A DNA stretch of 64,000 nt, taken from positions 62,001 to 126,000 of the forward strand of contig DATKPD010000063.1 in assembly GCA_035524315.1 (NCBI GenBank), given 5' to 3'. A program made the position numbers and the translations under genes. Below, piece after piece: positions 25,820-33,895 of this stretch. Within the stretch, counting starts at the first letter, position 1. Every line of letters starts with the position of its first letter. The notes beneath the pieces are model-generated. The model was given only the letters and a program-made list of their open reading frames with translations, was not told the origin of the DNA and searched no databases. This DNA is from BOG-938 sp035524315 (lineage in GTDB: Bacteria > Pseudomonadota > Alphaproteobacteria > Caulobacterales > Caulobacteraceae).

Positions 25820-26257
25820 TCATAGAGAGTCCGACGTTGGCGCCTCGCTAGGCGCAGGCGGCCGGTAGACGAAGTGCTTCATCGCAAAATAGGTCAAAAC
25901 GATGCAACTGACGTCCGTCCCGACCTTGGCCGGCAGGGTTGGCGCGTGCATGTAAAGCAGCGCCGCGAGGATGGTCGAGTTGAGCGCGGTGTTGAGCAAC
26001 AGCAGCACGATGTACTTGATCGCCTGCGGCCCGATGTCGACCTTCTCGTGGTGTATGAAGGTGATCAGCCTGTGACCGAAAAAGGCAAAGGTGGCGGCCG
26101 CCGCCTTGCTGATCAGATTGGCCACCAAAGGCGGGACGCCGGCGAGGTGGAACAGCAGCCAAAAGCCGCCGACGTCGATTCCGTAACCCAAGCCCTGGAT
26201 GGTGAAATAACGCGCGGTCGCCGGCGTTTTCAGTCTGGTGAGGAAGCCTTCGCCCAT
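25820..26257 (-). CDS. GtrA-like flippase-family membrane protein
   Basis: A small protein of 145 residues with four hydrophobic segments matching the GtrA family: RYFTIQGLGYGIDVGGFWLL, LVANLISKAAAATFAFFGHRLITF (the conserved Lys/Phe-x-x-Asn/His-x-x-Tyr/Thr-Phe region), a third segment LLLLNTALN, and a final one before KHFVYRP. GtrA proteins are thought to flip undecaprenyl-phosphate-linked sugars for surface-glycan decoration. ATG 26257 lies 10 bp after the acyltransferase stop; a start at 26293 would overlap that gene by 26 bp. Confidence 0.85.
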   Translation of the reverse strand: MGEGFLTRLKTPATARYFTIQGLGYGIDVGGFWLLFHLAGVPPLVANLISKAAAATFAFFGHRLITFIHHEKVDIGPQAIKYIVLLLLNTALNSTILAALLYMHAPTLPAKVGTDVSCIVLTYFAMKHFVYRPPAPSEAPTSDSL

Positions 26258-26267
26258 GACGTGCGTT

Positions 26268-26846
26268 CTAGCCGTCGGCCGGCGAGGGAGCAATTCGGCT
26301 TCGCCGAGGCTGGGCGGGTACGCCGGCCACGACCATGTAGGGCTCTGTGCTGCGGGTTACGACCGCGTTGGCCGCGACCACGGTGCCCTTGGCCAAGGTG
26401 ATTCCAGGCATGATGACGGCATTCGCGCCGATCCAGACATCGTCCTCAATGGTAATGGGCTCAGGAACGCTAGGTCTGGCGAAAATCGGCGGCTCGGCGC
26501 CCTCGAGCGTGTGCTTTCCGGACGAGATCGTAACGTTGTTGCCGATCAAGACGTAATCGCCGATCGACACGCCGCCCAGACAGTTGATGTAGGTTCCGGT
26601 GTTGACGCCAAAGTGCTTTCCGACGCTCAGGCGGCGCGTGTGCACCAAGGTCACGCCCTGCTGTATGATCGGCAGTCCGCCAAGCCTATGGAAGAGAATC
26701 TTGTAGATCGGATAGCGCAGCAGGATGCCGGTAAAACCCGGAACGATCTGAAAAGGAGCCATCAGCCAGGCTTCCGCCTCGGACAGCACGATGTCCTGCA
26801 AAGACATGTCGCGGATTTTCTCTCTGAGAAAGCGCAGGAACGACAT
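26268..26846 (-). CDS. Hexapeptide-repeat acyltransferase (serine O-acetyltransferase/WbbJ-like)
   Basis: 192 residues with left-handed beta-helix repeats: LSVGKHFGVNTGTYINCLGGVSIGDYVLIGNNVTI, then ITIEDDVWIGANAVIMPGITLAKGTVVAANAVVT and the closing MVVAGVPA. This arrangement is that of sugar O-acetyltransferases (WbbJ, maltose acetyltransferase). A His in SSGKHTL is the likely catalytic base. It transfers acetyl or a similar group from acyl-CoA to a sugar. It lies upstream of the GtrA gene in the same orientation and 65 bp downstream of rmd. Confidence 0.88.
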   Translation of the reverse strand: MSFLRFLREKIRDMSLQDIVLSEAEAWLMAPFQIVPGFTGILLRYPIYKILFHRLGGLPIIQQGVTLVHTRRLSVGKHFGVNTGTYINCLGGVSIGDYVLIGNNVTISSGKHTLEGAEPPIFARPSVPEPITIEDDVWIGANAVIMPGITLAKGTVVAANAVVTRSTEPYMVVAGVPAQPRRSRIAPSPADG

Positions 26847-26911
26847 GTCTTATCCTTATCTTCGGCGTGGGCGGCCAGGATCGGTGTGAAAATTCCCCAC
26901 CTGCGCCGACG

Positions 26912-27880
26912 TCAGCGGCCAAGGCCAAAGGCGCGGCGACGGTCTTCCAGAACGTCCAAGATAGTGTCGTCGACGGCCTTGGCGGGCGACCAACCCAGCG
27001 CCCGGAGCCGCGATGCGTCGCCGACGATGCGTCGCAGGGGCGTGGACCTTAGCCGGCCCGGATCCACCCGCACCTCGATTTTCAGCGCCGCATGCGACAG
27101 GAGGCGGTCGAGCAAATCGCCGATGCGCACAGCCACTCCAGACGCGACGTTGAACACGTTTGGGGCGTTGGCTTCGGGCGGGTGTTCGAGGATCAATTGA
27201 TAGGCGGCCACCACATCGGCCACGTCGAGGAAATCCCGCTCTTCGTCCAGGCTGCCGACCTCGATCAGAGGCGGCTGCAGTCCGGCCTCGATCCGGGCGA
27301 TCTGGCCCGCGAAGTTCGGAACGACGAACGCGTCGCTCTGGCCCGGCCCCGTATGGTTGAACGGCCTCATCACCGTGGCCGCCAGCCCAGCGGCGGCGGC
27401 TTGGCGGACCAGGATGTCCGCCGCCGCCTTGCTGGCGGCATAGGGGTTGAGCGGCTGCAGCAACGCACCTTCGTCGACCGTGTGCAGGCCCTTGATGCTG
27501 TCGCCGTAGACCTCGGCGCTGCTCACGAACAGCAGATGCGCGCCCGGCGTGAAGCGTTGCATCGCCAGCACGAGATTCAAAGTGCCACCGAGGTTGACGT
27601 CCCAGGCCAGGCGGGGGTCCTTGACCGAAGCTGTGACCGCGGCGATGGCCGCCAGATGCACCACCCTGTCGGGGCGAACCTGCTCAACCCATGCATCGAC
27701 CGCCTCGGCGTCGGTGACATCGACGCTCACCGCGCCGTCTGGGCTCGCTGGGGCCTCGAGCCGCCAGTCAGGATGCGCGGCGGTCAAGGCGGCCGTGAGG
27801 TGACGCCCGACAAAGCCGCCAGCGCCGGTTATCAGGACTGTGGTCGCCCGTTTTTCGCGGTCGTTAGACGCCGGATCCAT
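26912..27880 (-). CDS. rmd: GDP-6-deoxy-D-mannose reductase (Rmd-like)
   Basis: An extended SDR enzyme of 322 residues. NAD(P) motif TGAGGFVGRHL is near residues 19-29, HLAAIAAV follows, then SSAEVYGD and YAASKAAAD (catalytic Tyr/Lys), RPFNHTGPGQ and DFLDVADVV. These match GDP-4-keto-6-deoxy-mannose reductases, which make GDP-D-rhamnose. Its start overlaps the end of gmd by 17 bp, which makes the pathway assignment strong. Fucose synthase-type or dTDP-sugar reductase activity is less likely because the partner is Gmd and the family is Rmd-like. Confidence 0.88.
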   Translation of the reverse strand: MDPASNDREKRATTVLITGAGGFVGRHLTAALTAAHPDWRLEAPASPDGAVSVDVTDAEAVDAWVEQVRPDRVVHLAAIAAVTASVKDPRLAWDVNLGGTLNLVLAMQRFTPGAHLLFVSSAEVYGDSIKGLHTVDEGALLQPLNPYAASKAAADILVRQAAAAGLAATVMRPFNHTGPGQSDAFVVPNFAGQIARIEAGLQPPLIEVGSLDEERDFLDVADVVAAYQLILEHPPEANAPNVFNVASGVAVRIGDLLDRLLSHAALKIEVRVDPGRLRSTPLRRIVGDASRLRALGWSPAKAVDDTILDVLEDRRRAFGLGR

Positions 27881-28856
27881 GCTGCCGCCCGTTGAGCCTA
27901 TCCAGATCGGCGTCGACCATTTCGATAATCATCGCTTCGAGCGAGACTTCCGGACTCCAGCCGAGCTTGGCCTGCGCCTTGGCGGGATTGCCGAGCAGGG
28001 TATCGACCTCGGCGGGGCGGAACAGCGCGGGGTCGATGAACAGATGGCTATCCATGTTCAGGCCGACGTGCTCGAAGGCGATTTTACACATATCGCGCAC
28101 GGAGGTGGTGCGGCTCGTGGCGATGACGTAGTCGTCGGCTTGATCCTGTTGCAGCATCAGCCACATGGCGCGGACGTAGTCGCGGGCGTGGCCCCAGTCG
28201 CGCTTGGCGTCGATGTTGCCTAGAGCGAGCTTGTCGGCCAAGCCTAGCTTGATGCGGGCGACCCCGTCGGTCACCTTTCGGGTGACGAACTCGATCCCAC
28301 GAAGCGGGCTCTCATGATTGAACAGTATGCCTGAGGACGCGTGCAGCCCGAAGCTTTCGCGATAGTTGATGGTGATCCAATGGCCGTAGAGCTTCGACAC
28401 CGCGTACGGCGACCTGGGGTAGAAGGGCGTCGTTTCGCTTTGATGGGTCTCCTGGATCCGGCCGTACATTTCCGATGAGGACGCCTGGTAGAACCTGGCC
28501 TTGGGGCACACGATCCTGACGGCTTCAAGAATGTTGGTAACGCCGATGGCGGTGACCTGCGCCGTCAGTTGGGGCTGGTGCCAGGAGGTGCCGACGTAGG
28601 ATTGAGCCCCGAGGTTATAGACCTCGTCGGGCTCGATGTCGCGCAGGAGGCGGATCATGCTGGACATGTCCAACAGATCGCCATCGACGATGCGAACCTT
28701 ATCCGCGACGCCGAGCCATCGAAGGCGGCTGTCGTGAAATCCGCCGCCGCTGGTCCGCCGGGCCATGCCGAAGACCTCATAGCCCTTGTCCAGCAGCAGA
28801 GCCGAAAGGTAGGCCCCGTCCTGTCCGGTGACTCCAGTGATCATTGCGCGGGGCAA
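27864..28856 (-). CDS. gmd: GDP-mannose 4,6-dehydratase
   Basis: Converts GDP-mannose to GDP-4-keto-6-deoxymannose. The 330-residue protein has the Gmd hallmarks ITGVTGQDGAYLSALLL, YEVFGMARRTS, EVYNLGAQSYVGTSW, YQASSSEMYG, PRSPYAVSKLYGHW, LFNHESPLRG and GNIDAKRDWGHARDYVRAMW. The start is TTG 28856, supported by GAGGT six bases upstream; ATG 28844 would also keep the Rossmann motif. It supplies the substrate for Rmd, and its own substrate comes from ManC at 2370. Confidence 0.95.
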   Translation of the reverse strand: MPRAMITGVTGQDGAYLSALLLDKGYEVFGMARRTSGGGFHDSRLRWLGVADKVRIVDGDLLDMSSMIRLLRDIEPDEVYNLGAQSYVGTSWHQPQLTAQVTAIGVTNILEAVRIVCPKARFYQASSSEMYGRIQETHQSETTPFYPRSPYAVSKLYGHWITINYRESFGLHASSGILFNHESPLRGIEFVTRKVTDGVARIKLGLADKLALGNIDAKRDWGHARDYVRAMWLMLQQDQADDYVIATSRTTSVRDMCKIAFEHVGLNMDSHLFIDPALFRPAEVDTLLGNPAKAQAKLGWSPEVSLEAMIIEMVDADLDRLNGRQHGSGV

Positions 28857-28971
28857 AGTTTACCTCGTGGTTGGTTGGGGCCCTTATTAGGAGGGCCGGC
28901 CAAGAACGCATAGACGATTTCGACGCAGCGCCGCGCGGCGGCGGCTTGACCCCACGCCCCCCGGCGACCCC

Positions 28972-30141
28972 CTAGCGGCGGTCATTCAGCCCCTTCGCGC
29001 GCTGACCGTCATCGCCGGCCAGTTCCGGGCGGCACACCCTCACCCATTCAAACCCGGCCTCTTCGCAGGCGCGGAAATATATCCGCTCAATGGCGTGCGC
29101 CAGGGTGGCGTCGACCTGACCGTCCTCGGGGGGGAAATCCTCCGCCGATAAGTTCAGGTCGAGCAGGGGCTTTAGCGCCGCGCTCTTGGCCCAGAACATC
29201 GACCCGGACGGGAAATCCAGCGGGGCCTCGGGATCGATCGACATACCCATGCGGCGCGCCAAGGCCTGGGCGATATCCAGATTGTCGTCCCACGCGATAT
29301 TGTTGCTCACGGCAAAGTAGTGATCCGAGGCCACCATCCCCAAGCTCGGGGTATGTTCGAGGGCGGCCAGGATCGAGGTGGCGATCTCACGCTCGCCCAT
29401 CAGGTTCTCGAACAGGAAATAACGCCACATCCTCAGGCATGAGTCGTGCGGCGACTTCTTGCTGTGCAGGTGAAGCACGATGGAATGCCGCGCGTACACG
29501 TCGCGAAAAGACACCAGCTTGGGCGCTATGTCCCGGCCTCGATTGGGCGCGAGCCGCGTGGTTACCTGCCCCGCGGCCCAGCCGGTAAAAATCTGGTCGA
29601 GCCGTTTCTGCTTTTCGGCGGTATCGGTGGAAATGTAGAGATCAACCGGTCCGGGAATGTTTTTCAGATAGGCCCGCATCTCCGCCGCTAACTCCGGGTA
29701 GAAGATGTGCATGATCACTCCCACTGGCGCGCTCAATGTCGGCGGAGGTAGATGTTTGCCAAACGGCACGGCCGTCGCGAGCCTCAGCGGCGCGGAGCGG
29801 GCAAGGCCCGGGACGGGGCGGCCCCGGGCCCTGCCCAGCATGCCGCCTAGGATTCCCTTGGCCGAGGCCTGAATTGGCGTCGGCAGGCGCAGCATCAAGG
29901 AGCGCAGAGCGAATACCGCCCGGTTGATTCTGCGCGCCTTCAGTTCTGCGAGGCGACGGGAATTTTTGTCGTGCACCTCGCGCAAGAAGACCAACTCCGC
30001 TTTGTCCGCGCCGTTGTCGCTCAAGCGCTCAGCCTTGTTCACCACCAGCGAAATGATCCGGTGTTCGGGCAAGAGCAGGGCGCGCTCGTGCAAATGCGCG
30101 GTGATGGTGGCGGCGAGGCGTCTGGCGCGGGCAATCAGCAT
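28972..30141 (-). CDS. Rhamnan synthesis F (RgpF)-family protein
   Basis: 389 residues. After a basic, poorly conserved N-terminal ~120 residues comes a domain with VGVIMHIFYPELAAEM, PVDLYISTDT, NRGRDIAPKL, VLHLHSKKSPH, WRYFLFENL and DFPSGSMFWAKS. These blocks are typical of the RgpF family (rhamnan synthesis protein F), seen in many rhamnose-containing polysaccharide loci. The NRGRDI and HxKKS motifs suggest a glycosyltransferase-like nucleotide site. It probably transfers or positions a rhamnosyl residue, consistent with gmd/rmd 115 bp away. Confidence 0.85.
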   Translation of the reverse strand: MLIARARRLAATITAHLHERALLLPEHRIISLVVNKAERLSDNGADKAELVFLREVHDKNSRRLAELKARRINRAVFALRSLMLRLPTPIQASAKGILGGMLGRARGRPVPGLARSAPLRLATAVPFGKHLPPPTLSAPVGVIMHIFYPELAAEMRAYLKNIPGPVDLYISTDTAEKQKRLDQIFTGWAAGQVTTRLAPNRGRDIAPKLVSFRDVYARHSIVLHLHSKKSPHDSCLRMWRYFLFENLMGEREIATSILAALEHTPSLGMVASDHYFAVSNNIAWDDNLDIAQALARRMGMSIDPEAPLDFPSGSMFWAKSAALKPLLDLNLSAEDFPPEDGQVDATLAHAIERIYFRACEEAGFEWVRVCRPELAGDDGQRAKGLNDRR

Positions 30142-30325
30142 TCTGGGCGGTGACGGATGTGGTGCGCCCTCCTAGTCCCTTTGCGAACGGTTGGACAAGC
30201 TCACATTCCCACGGCCTGGCTGGCGCCTGGCGATCGGAGACCCTTCCATCGGCGTCCTTGGCCGGGCTATTGAAGCGGAAGGACGAGACACAAGCGACAG
30301 CGCCCGCGCGCGTGATCGGAGCAAA

Positions 30326-31975
30326 GTGAAGTTCGGCGACGGATTGCATAGGTTTCGCGCCGCCCTGGACAGACACGGGCCCGCGGCGTTTTGCAAAATC
30401 ATCTGGGACGTGGTGCGCCGGATCGGCCCAGCCGGCGCCGCGCGGCTGATCGACCAGGACCAGCCGTTCACCTCGGTCGCCCGAGCCGACAACGCTGAAC
30501 GCACGCCCGTCTGGCCGCCGCGCCTGGATGGCGGCGGCATGATTTCCGCTGACCTCTGGCGGCGTTGGGCCAAGTCCTGGACGACGGCCAGAGTCGCTTC
30601 AGATCCCTCGATCGCCTTCGTCCTGCCTGGCGACGGCGACGATCCGGCTCAACATGCGGCCGTCACTGCCGCCGCGCCTGGAGCCGCGATTGTCACGACA
30701 GCGACGCTAGAGCCCGATCCTGCCTGGATCTATGTGTTCCTGGAACCCGGAGATGTCCCCCAGCCGGCGTTGGCGAGCACTGTGCGCGGCGCATTTCTGG
30801 GCGCGACGCAGGTTGTGACCTTCGACCACTTTTTCTCCCGGGGCGAAGCGATCGGCCTGTCCTTGGCGCCGGGCGCAAACCTTCCCCGCCTGCTCGAGGA
30901 CGAGGCGCTCTATCGCCGCGGCGCGGTAAGCGGCGCGTTTTTGGCCGCCGCGACGACTGGCGCGTCGCTACGGGATCGTATCGCTGGCTGGGCCAGCGCA
31001 TTGACGCCAGACGAGCTCCGGCGCGCGTGGGTTCATCTTGGAGAGCCGCTGGTTCAGGCGCCGCCCCCCGAGAGCCACCTCTCCCGTCTACCGACGCCCA
31101 GCGGCCTGGCGCCGTCTTCGCTCGGCGGCGTCTCTGCGATTATCTGCACGCGCGACAAGGGCCGGCTGACCCGCCAGCTGGTGCGTCAACTCCTGAGCTT
31201 GCCGCCGGCTCAGGTCGCTGAAGTGATCATTTTGTCCAACGGCACGACCGATCCCTACGCCCTGCAGACCTTGGTCGACCTGGCGGCCGATCCGCGGGTT
31301 ATGGTGCAGCGCCAGGACCAGCCGTTCAACTTCTCCAAGCTTTGCAACGCCGGCGTCGCCTTGTCTCGCTCAGCCGGGCCCTTGCTTTTCCTCAACGACG
31401 ACATCGCGCCGATCAATGACGACTGGCTGGACTGCCTGCTGGCCCGGCTGGGGGTTGTGGGAACAGGAGCGGTCGGTCCCCTGCTGCTCTACCCCGACGA
31501 GCGAGTCCAGCACGCCGGCATGTATCTGCGTCTGCCAGGCGGCGCCGGTCATGTCCTGCGCGGCGCGCGCCTGCCCGAGGATGACCCATTGGGCCTGACG
31601 TCGACGGCCCGCGAGGTGAGTTGCCTGACGGGCGCGGTTTTATTGGTCGACCGCACCGCGTTCCACAGTGTCGGCGGCTTCGATGAGGAGCTGGCGTTGT
31701 CTTTCCAGGACGCCGACCTGTGTCTCAAGCTGTACGCTGCGGGCTTGCGAAACGTCCTTGAGCCGCGCGCCGCGCTCTTGCACATGGAGTCAGTTTCACT
31801 CGGCGTCGTTGCGCCGGATGAGGCCACGGCGCTGCAACGCCATCGGGAACTGCGGCTGTTCGCCGATCGCTGGACGCACACCTTTCCGCAAGATCCGTTT
31901 CACTCGACGGCGCTCGATCCTGCGGATGAATCCGGTCGCCGCTTGCGGCGCCTCGCCGATCGACTGGCCGTCTAA
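30326..31975 (+). CDS. Family 2 glycosyltransferase
   Basis: The catalytic GT2 domain is in the C-terminal half: VSAIICTRDKGRL, VIILSNGTTD, FNFSKLCNAGV, LLFLNDDIAP (DxD equivalent), CLTGAVLLVDR and FQDADLCLKL. The N-terminal ~300 residues are not recognised beyond a helical pattern. I prefer GTG 30326 (549 residues), which has GGAG 4-5 nt upstream, over TTG 30191, whose first 45 residues look non-coding. The FNFSKLCN motif places it with rhamnosyltransferase-like enzymes of surface-glycan loci. It is divergent from the RgpF-family gene. Confidence 0.85.
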   Translation: MKFGDGLHRFRAALDRHGPAAFCKIIWDVVRRIGPAGAARLIDQDQPFTSVARADNAERTPVWPPRLDGGGMISADLWRRWAKSWTTARVASDPSIAFVLPGDGDDPAQHAAVTAAAPGAAIVTTATLEPDPAWIYVFLEPGDVPQPALASTVRGAFLGATQVVTFDHFFSRGEAIGLSLAPGANLPRLLEDEALYRRGAVSGAFLAAATTGASLRDRIAGWASALTPDELRRAWVHLGEPLVQAPPPESHLSRLPTPSGLAPSSLGGVSAIICTRDKGRLTRQLVRQLLSLPPAQVAEVIILSNGTTDPYALQTLVDLAADPRVMVQRQDQPFNFSKLCNAGVALSRSAGPLLFLNDDIAPINDDWLDCLLARLGVVGTGAVGPLLLYPDERVQHAGMYLRLPGGAGHVLRGARLPEDDPLGLTSTAREVSCLTGAVLLVDRTAFHSVGGFDEELALSFQDADLCLKLYAAGLRNVLEPRAALLHMESVSLGVVAPDEATALQRHRELRLFADRWTHTFPQDPFHSTALDPADESGRRLRRLADRLAV

Positions 31976-32094
31976 GGCGAGAGGTCGCGAACGGCCCTTC
32001 TGATGTTCTGACGGGCGCCGAACCGCCACTGCGGATGTTCGTCGGCAGGGAAAAACGCTACAGCAAGTCAGATGCCCATACAGGCCTGTCCCGC

Positions 32095-33327
32095 ATGAGT
32101 TTTTTGGACCGAGTTCGGCGGATCAGCCGCGCCCTGCCGATCGATCCGCGCCTGCTCCACCGCCTGCGCCGCGGCGCCGCCGTGGGTTTTCGTCTCACCG
32201 CGTGGGTCAAGCTCGGCCGCAAGCGCCGTCGCGAGACGCCGAGGCCCGGCCCGGTCTGCGTGGTCGGGTTTCACGGCTCGGTCCTTGGCATCGGCGAAGC
32301 AGCGCGCGGCCTCACCCAGGCCCTGCGGCTGGCCGGGGCGGACGTGCGGGAGTGGGACATCAGCGTCCTGTTCGGCCACGACGTACGGCTGGATTGCACC
32401 GCCCCGGCCGAGCCGCCGGCGGATGCGGTCGCCCTGGTCCTATTCCTCAACCCCAACGAACTGGTGCAACTCGTCGCCATGGCGGGGGCCGCGCCGTTCC
32501 AGGATCGTTTCTGCGTCGGTCTTTGGTTCTGGGAGCTCGAACAGATCCCACGAAGCTGGCGCGCCGCGATGCGCTATGTCGACGAAGCCTGGGGTGGCAG
32601 CGGATTTTGCGCGCAGGCCATCGCTGGGCGCGCGCCCAAAGGGTTGCCGGTGCGGGCCCTGCCGTGTCCCGCGCCAGTGGTCCGGCCCGCGCCCGACCGG
32701 GCCGCGTTCGACTTGCCCGCGGACACGCTCGTCGTCCTGACCGCGTTCGACGTGCGCTCCGGCTTCACGCGAAAGAATCCCCTCGCCGCGGTGCGCGCGT
32801 TCCGCAAGGCCAACGCCGGCGGCAAGGCCGTGATGGTGTGCAAGGCCGCCGGGGTGGAGGGCGCGCCCGATCTGGTCGAGGCCCTGCGCCGGGAGATCGG
32901 CGAGGCGGGCGACGTGCGGCTGATGACCGACTGGCTGACCGGCGCTCAGATGAAGGCCCTGATCGCGAGCGCCGATATCGTGCTGTCGATGCACCGCTCG
33001 GAGGGGTTCGGCCTGTTGCCCGCCCAGGCGATGGCGGCGGGCAAGGCGGTGGTCGCCACCGGCTGGTCGGCGAACCTCGACTTCATGACGCCCGACAACA
33101 GCATGCTGGTCGACTACGTTCTGGTCCCGGTGCAGGACCCGCAGGGGCTCTACGACGGCGGCCGCTGGGCCGACCCGGATGTGGACGACGCGGCGCGAAA
33201 GCTCGCGGCGCTGTTCGACGATCCCGCCTTGCGCGCGCGGCTCGGCGCACAGGCGGCGGACGACATCGCCCGCTTGCTCGATCCCGCCGCGATCGGCGCC
33301 CAGGCGCGGGCCTGGCTGGAAGGCTAG
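32095..33327 (+). CDS. Glycosyltransferase family 4 (paralogue of 20994 gene)
   Basis: About 410 residues. GFHGSVLGIGEAARGL opens the GT-B fold, LWFWELEQIPRSW matches the WEL motif of the paralogue, and TRKNPLAAVRAF, MHRSEGFGLLPAQAMAAGKAVVATGWSANLDFM and MLVDYVLVPV form the donor half. The second Glu of the usual E-x7-E pair is replaced by Gln (EGFGLLPAQ), which is notable. ATG 32095 is preferred; a longer start at 32035 adds 20 residues without similarity. Its stop shares CTAG with the convergent rmlC. Confidence 0.86.
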   Translation: MSFLDRVRRISRALPIDPRLLHRLRRGAAVGFRLTAWVKLGRKRRRETPRPGPVCVVGFHGSVLGIGEAARGLTQALRLAGADVREWDISVLFGHDVRLDCTAPAEPPADAVALVLFLNPNELVQLVAMAGAAPFQDRFCVGLWFWELEQIPRSWRAAMRYVDEAWGGSGFCAQAIAGRAPKGLPVRALPCPAPVVRPAPDRAAFDLPADTLVVLTAFDVRSGFTRKNPLAAVRAFRKANAGGKAVMVCKAAGVEGAPDLVEALRREIGEAGDVRLMTDWLTGAQMKALIASADIVLSMHRSEGFGLLPAQAMAAGKAVVATGWSANLDFMTPDNSMLVDYVLVPVQDPQGLYDGGRWADPDVDDAARKLAALFDDPALRARLGAQAADDIARLLDPAAIGAQARAWLEG

Positions 33328-33881
33328 AGCCGAAAGATCGGCGGCAGGTCCTTCAGGCGCGGCGCCTTGGCGTCCTTGTCCGACACCAGAGGCTCGGCGC
33401 CGTCCAGCGGCCAGTCAACGCCGATGTCGGGGTCAAGCGGCGAGACGCCGCCGTCGTGCTCGCGCGAATAGTAGGCGGTGACCTTATAGAGGAACTCCAC
33501 GTCGTCGGTCAGGGTGCAGAAGCCGTGCAGGAAGCCCGGCGGCACCCACAGCTGGCGCCAATTGTCCTCGCTCAGCTCCACGGCGATGTGGCGGCCGAAG
33601 GTGGGCGAACCGTGGCGCGCGTCGACCGCCACGTCCACCACCGCCCCGCGCGTGACGCGCACCAGCTTGCCCTGGGCGAAGGGCGGCGCCTGGTAGTGAA
33701 GGCCGCGGATCACGCCCTTGCGGGTCGAGCGCGAGTGGTTGTCCTGGACGAACACCGTCGGACCGACCGCCGCGTCGAACGCGTCCTGCCGGAAGGTCTC
33801 GGAAAAGAAGCCCCGGGCGTCGCCGTGGCGCACGGGGGTCAGCAGCAGCGGCCCCTCGATATCGAACGTCTCGACCTGCAC
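33324..33881 (-). CDS. rmlC: dTDP-4-dehydrorhamnose 3,5-epimerase
   Basis: 185 residues with the RmlC cupin signature: PVRHGDARGFFSETFR, VQDNHSRSTRKGVIRGLHYQAPPFAQGKLVRV (catalytic His), DVAVDARHGSPTFGRHIAVEL, WVPPGFLHGFCTL and YKVTAYYS. It epimerises C3 and C5 of dTDP-4-keto-6-deoxyglucose made by RmlA/RmlB at 5.3-7.3 kb. The start is GTG 33881, with GGAG 6-7 nt upstream; longer starts run into pseB. It lies 14 bp after pseB in the same direction, and no rmlD follows. Confidence 0.94.
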   Translation of the reverse strand: MQVETFDIEGPLLLTPVRHGDARGFFSETFRQDAFDAAVGPTVFVQDNHSRSTRKGVIRGLHYQAPPFAQGKLVRVTRGAVVDVAVDARHGSPTFGRHIAVELSEDNWRQLWVPPGFLHGFCTLTDDVEFLYKVTAYYSREHDGGVSPLDPDIGVDWPLDGAEPLVSDKDAKAPRLKDLPPIFRL

Positions 33882-33895
33882 GCCGTCTCCGCGGA

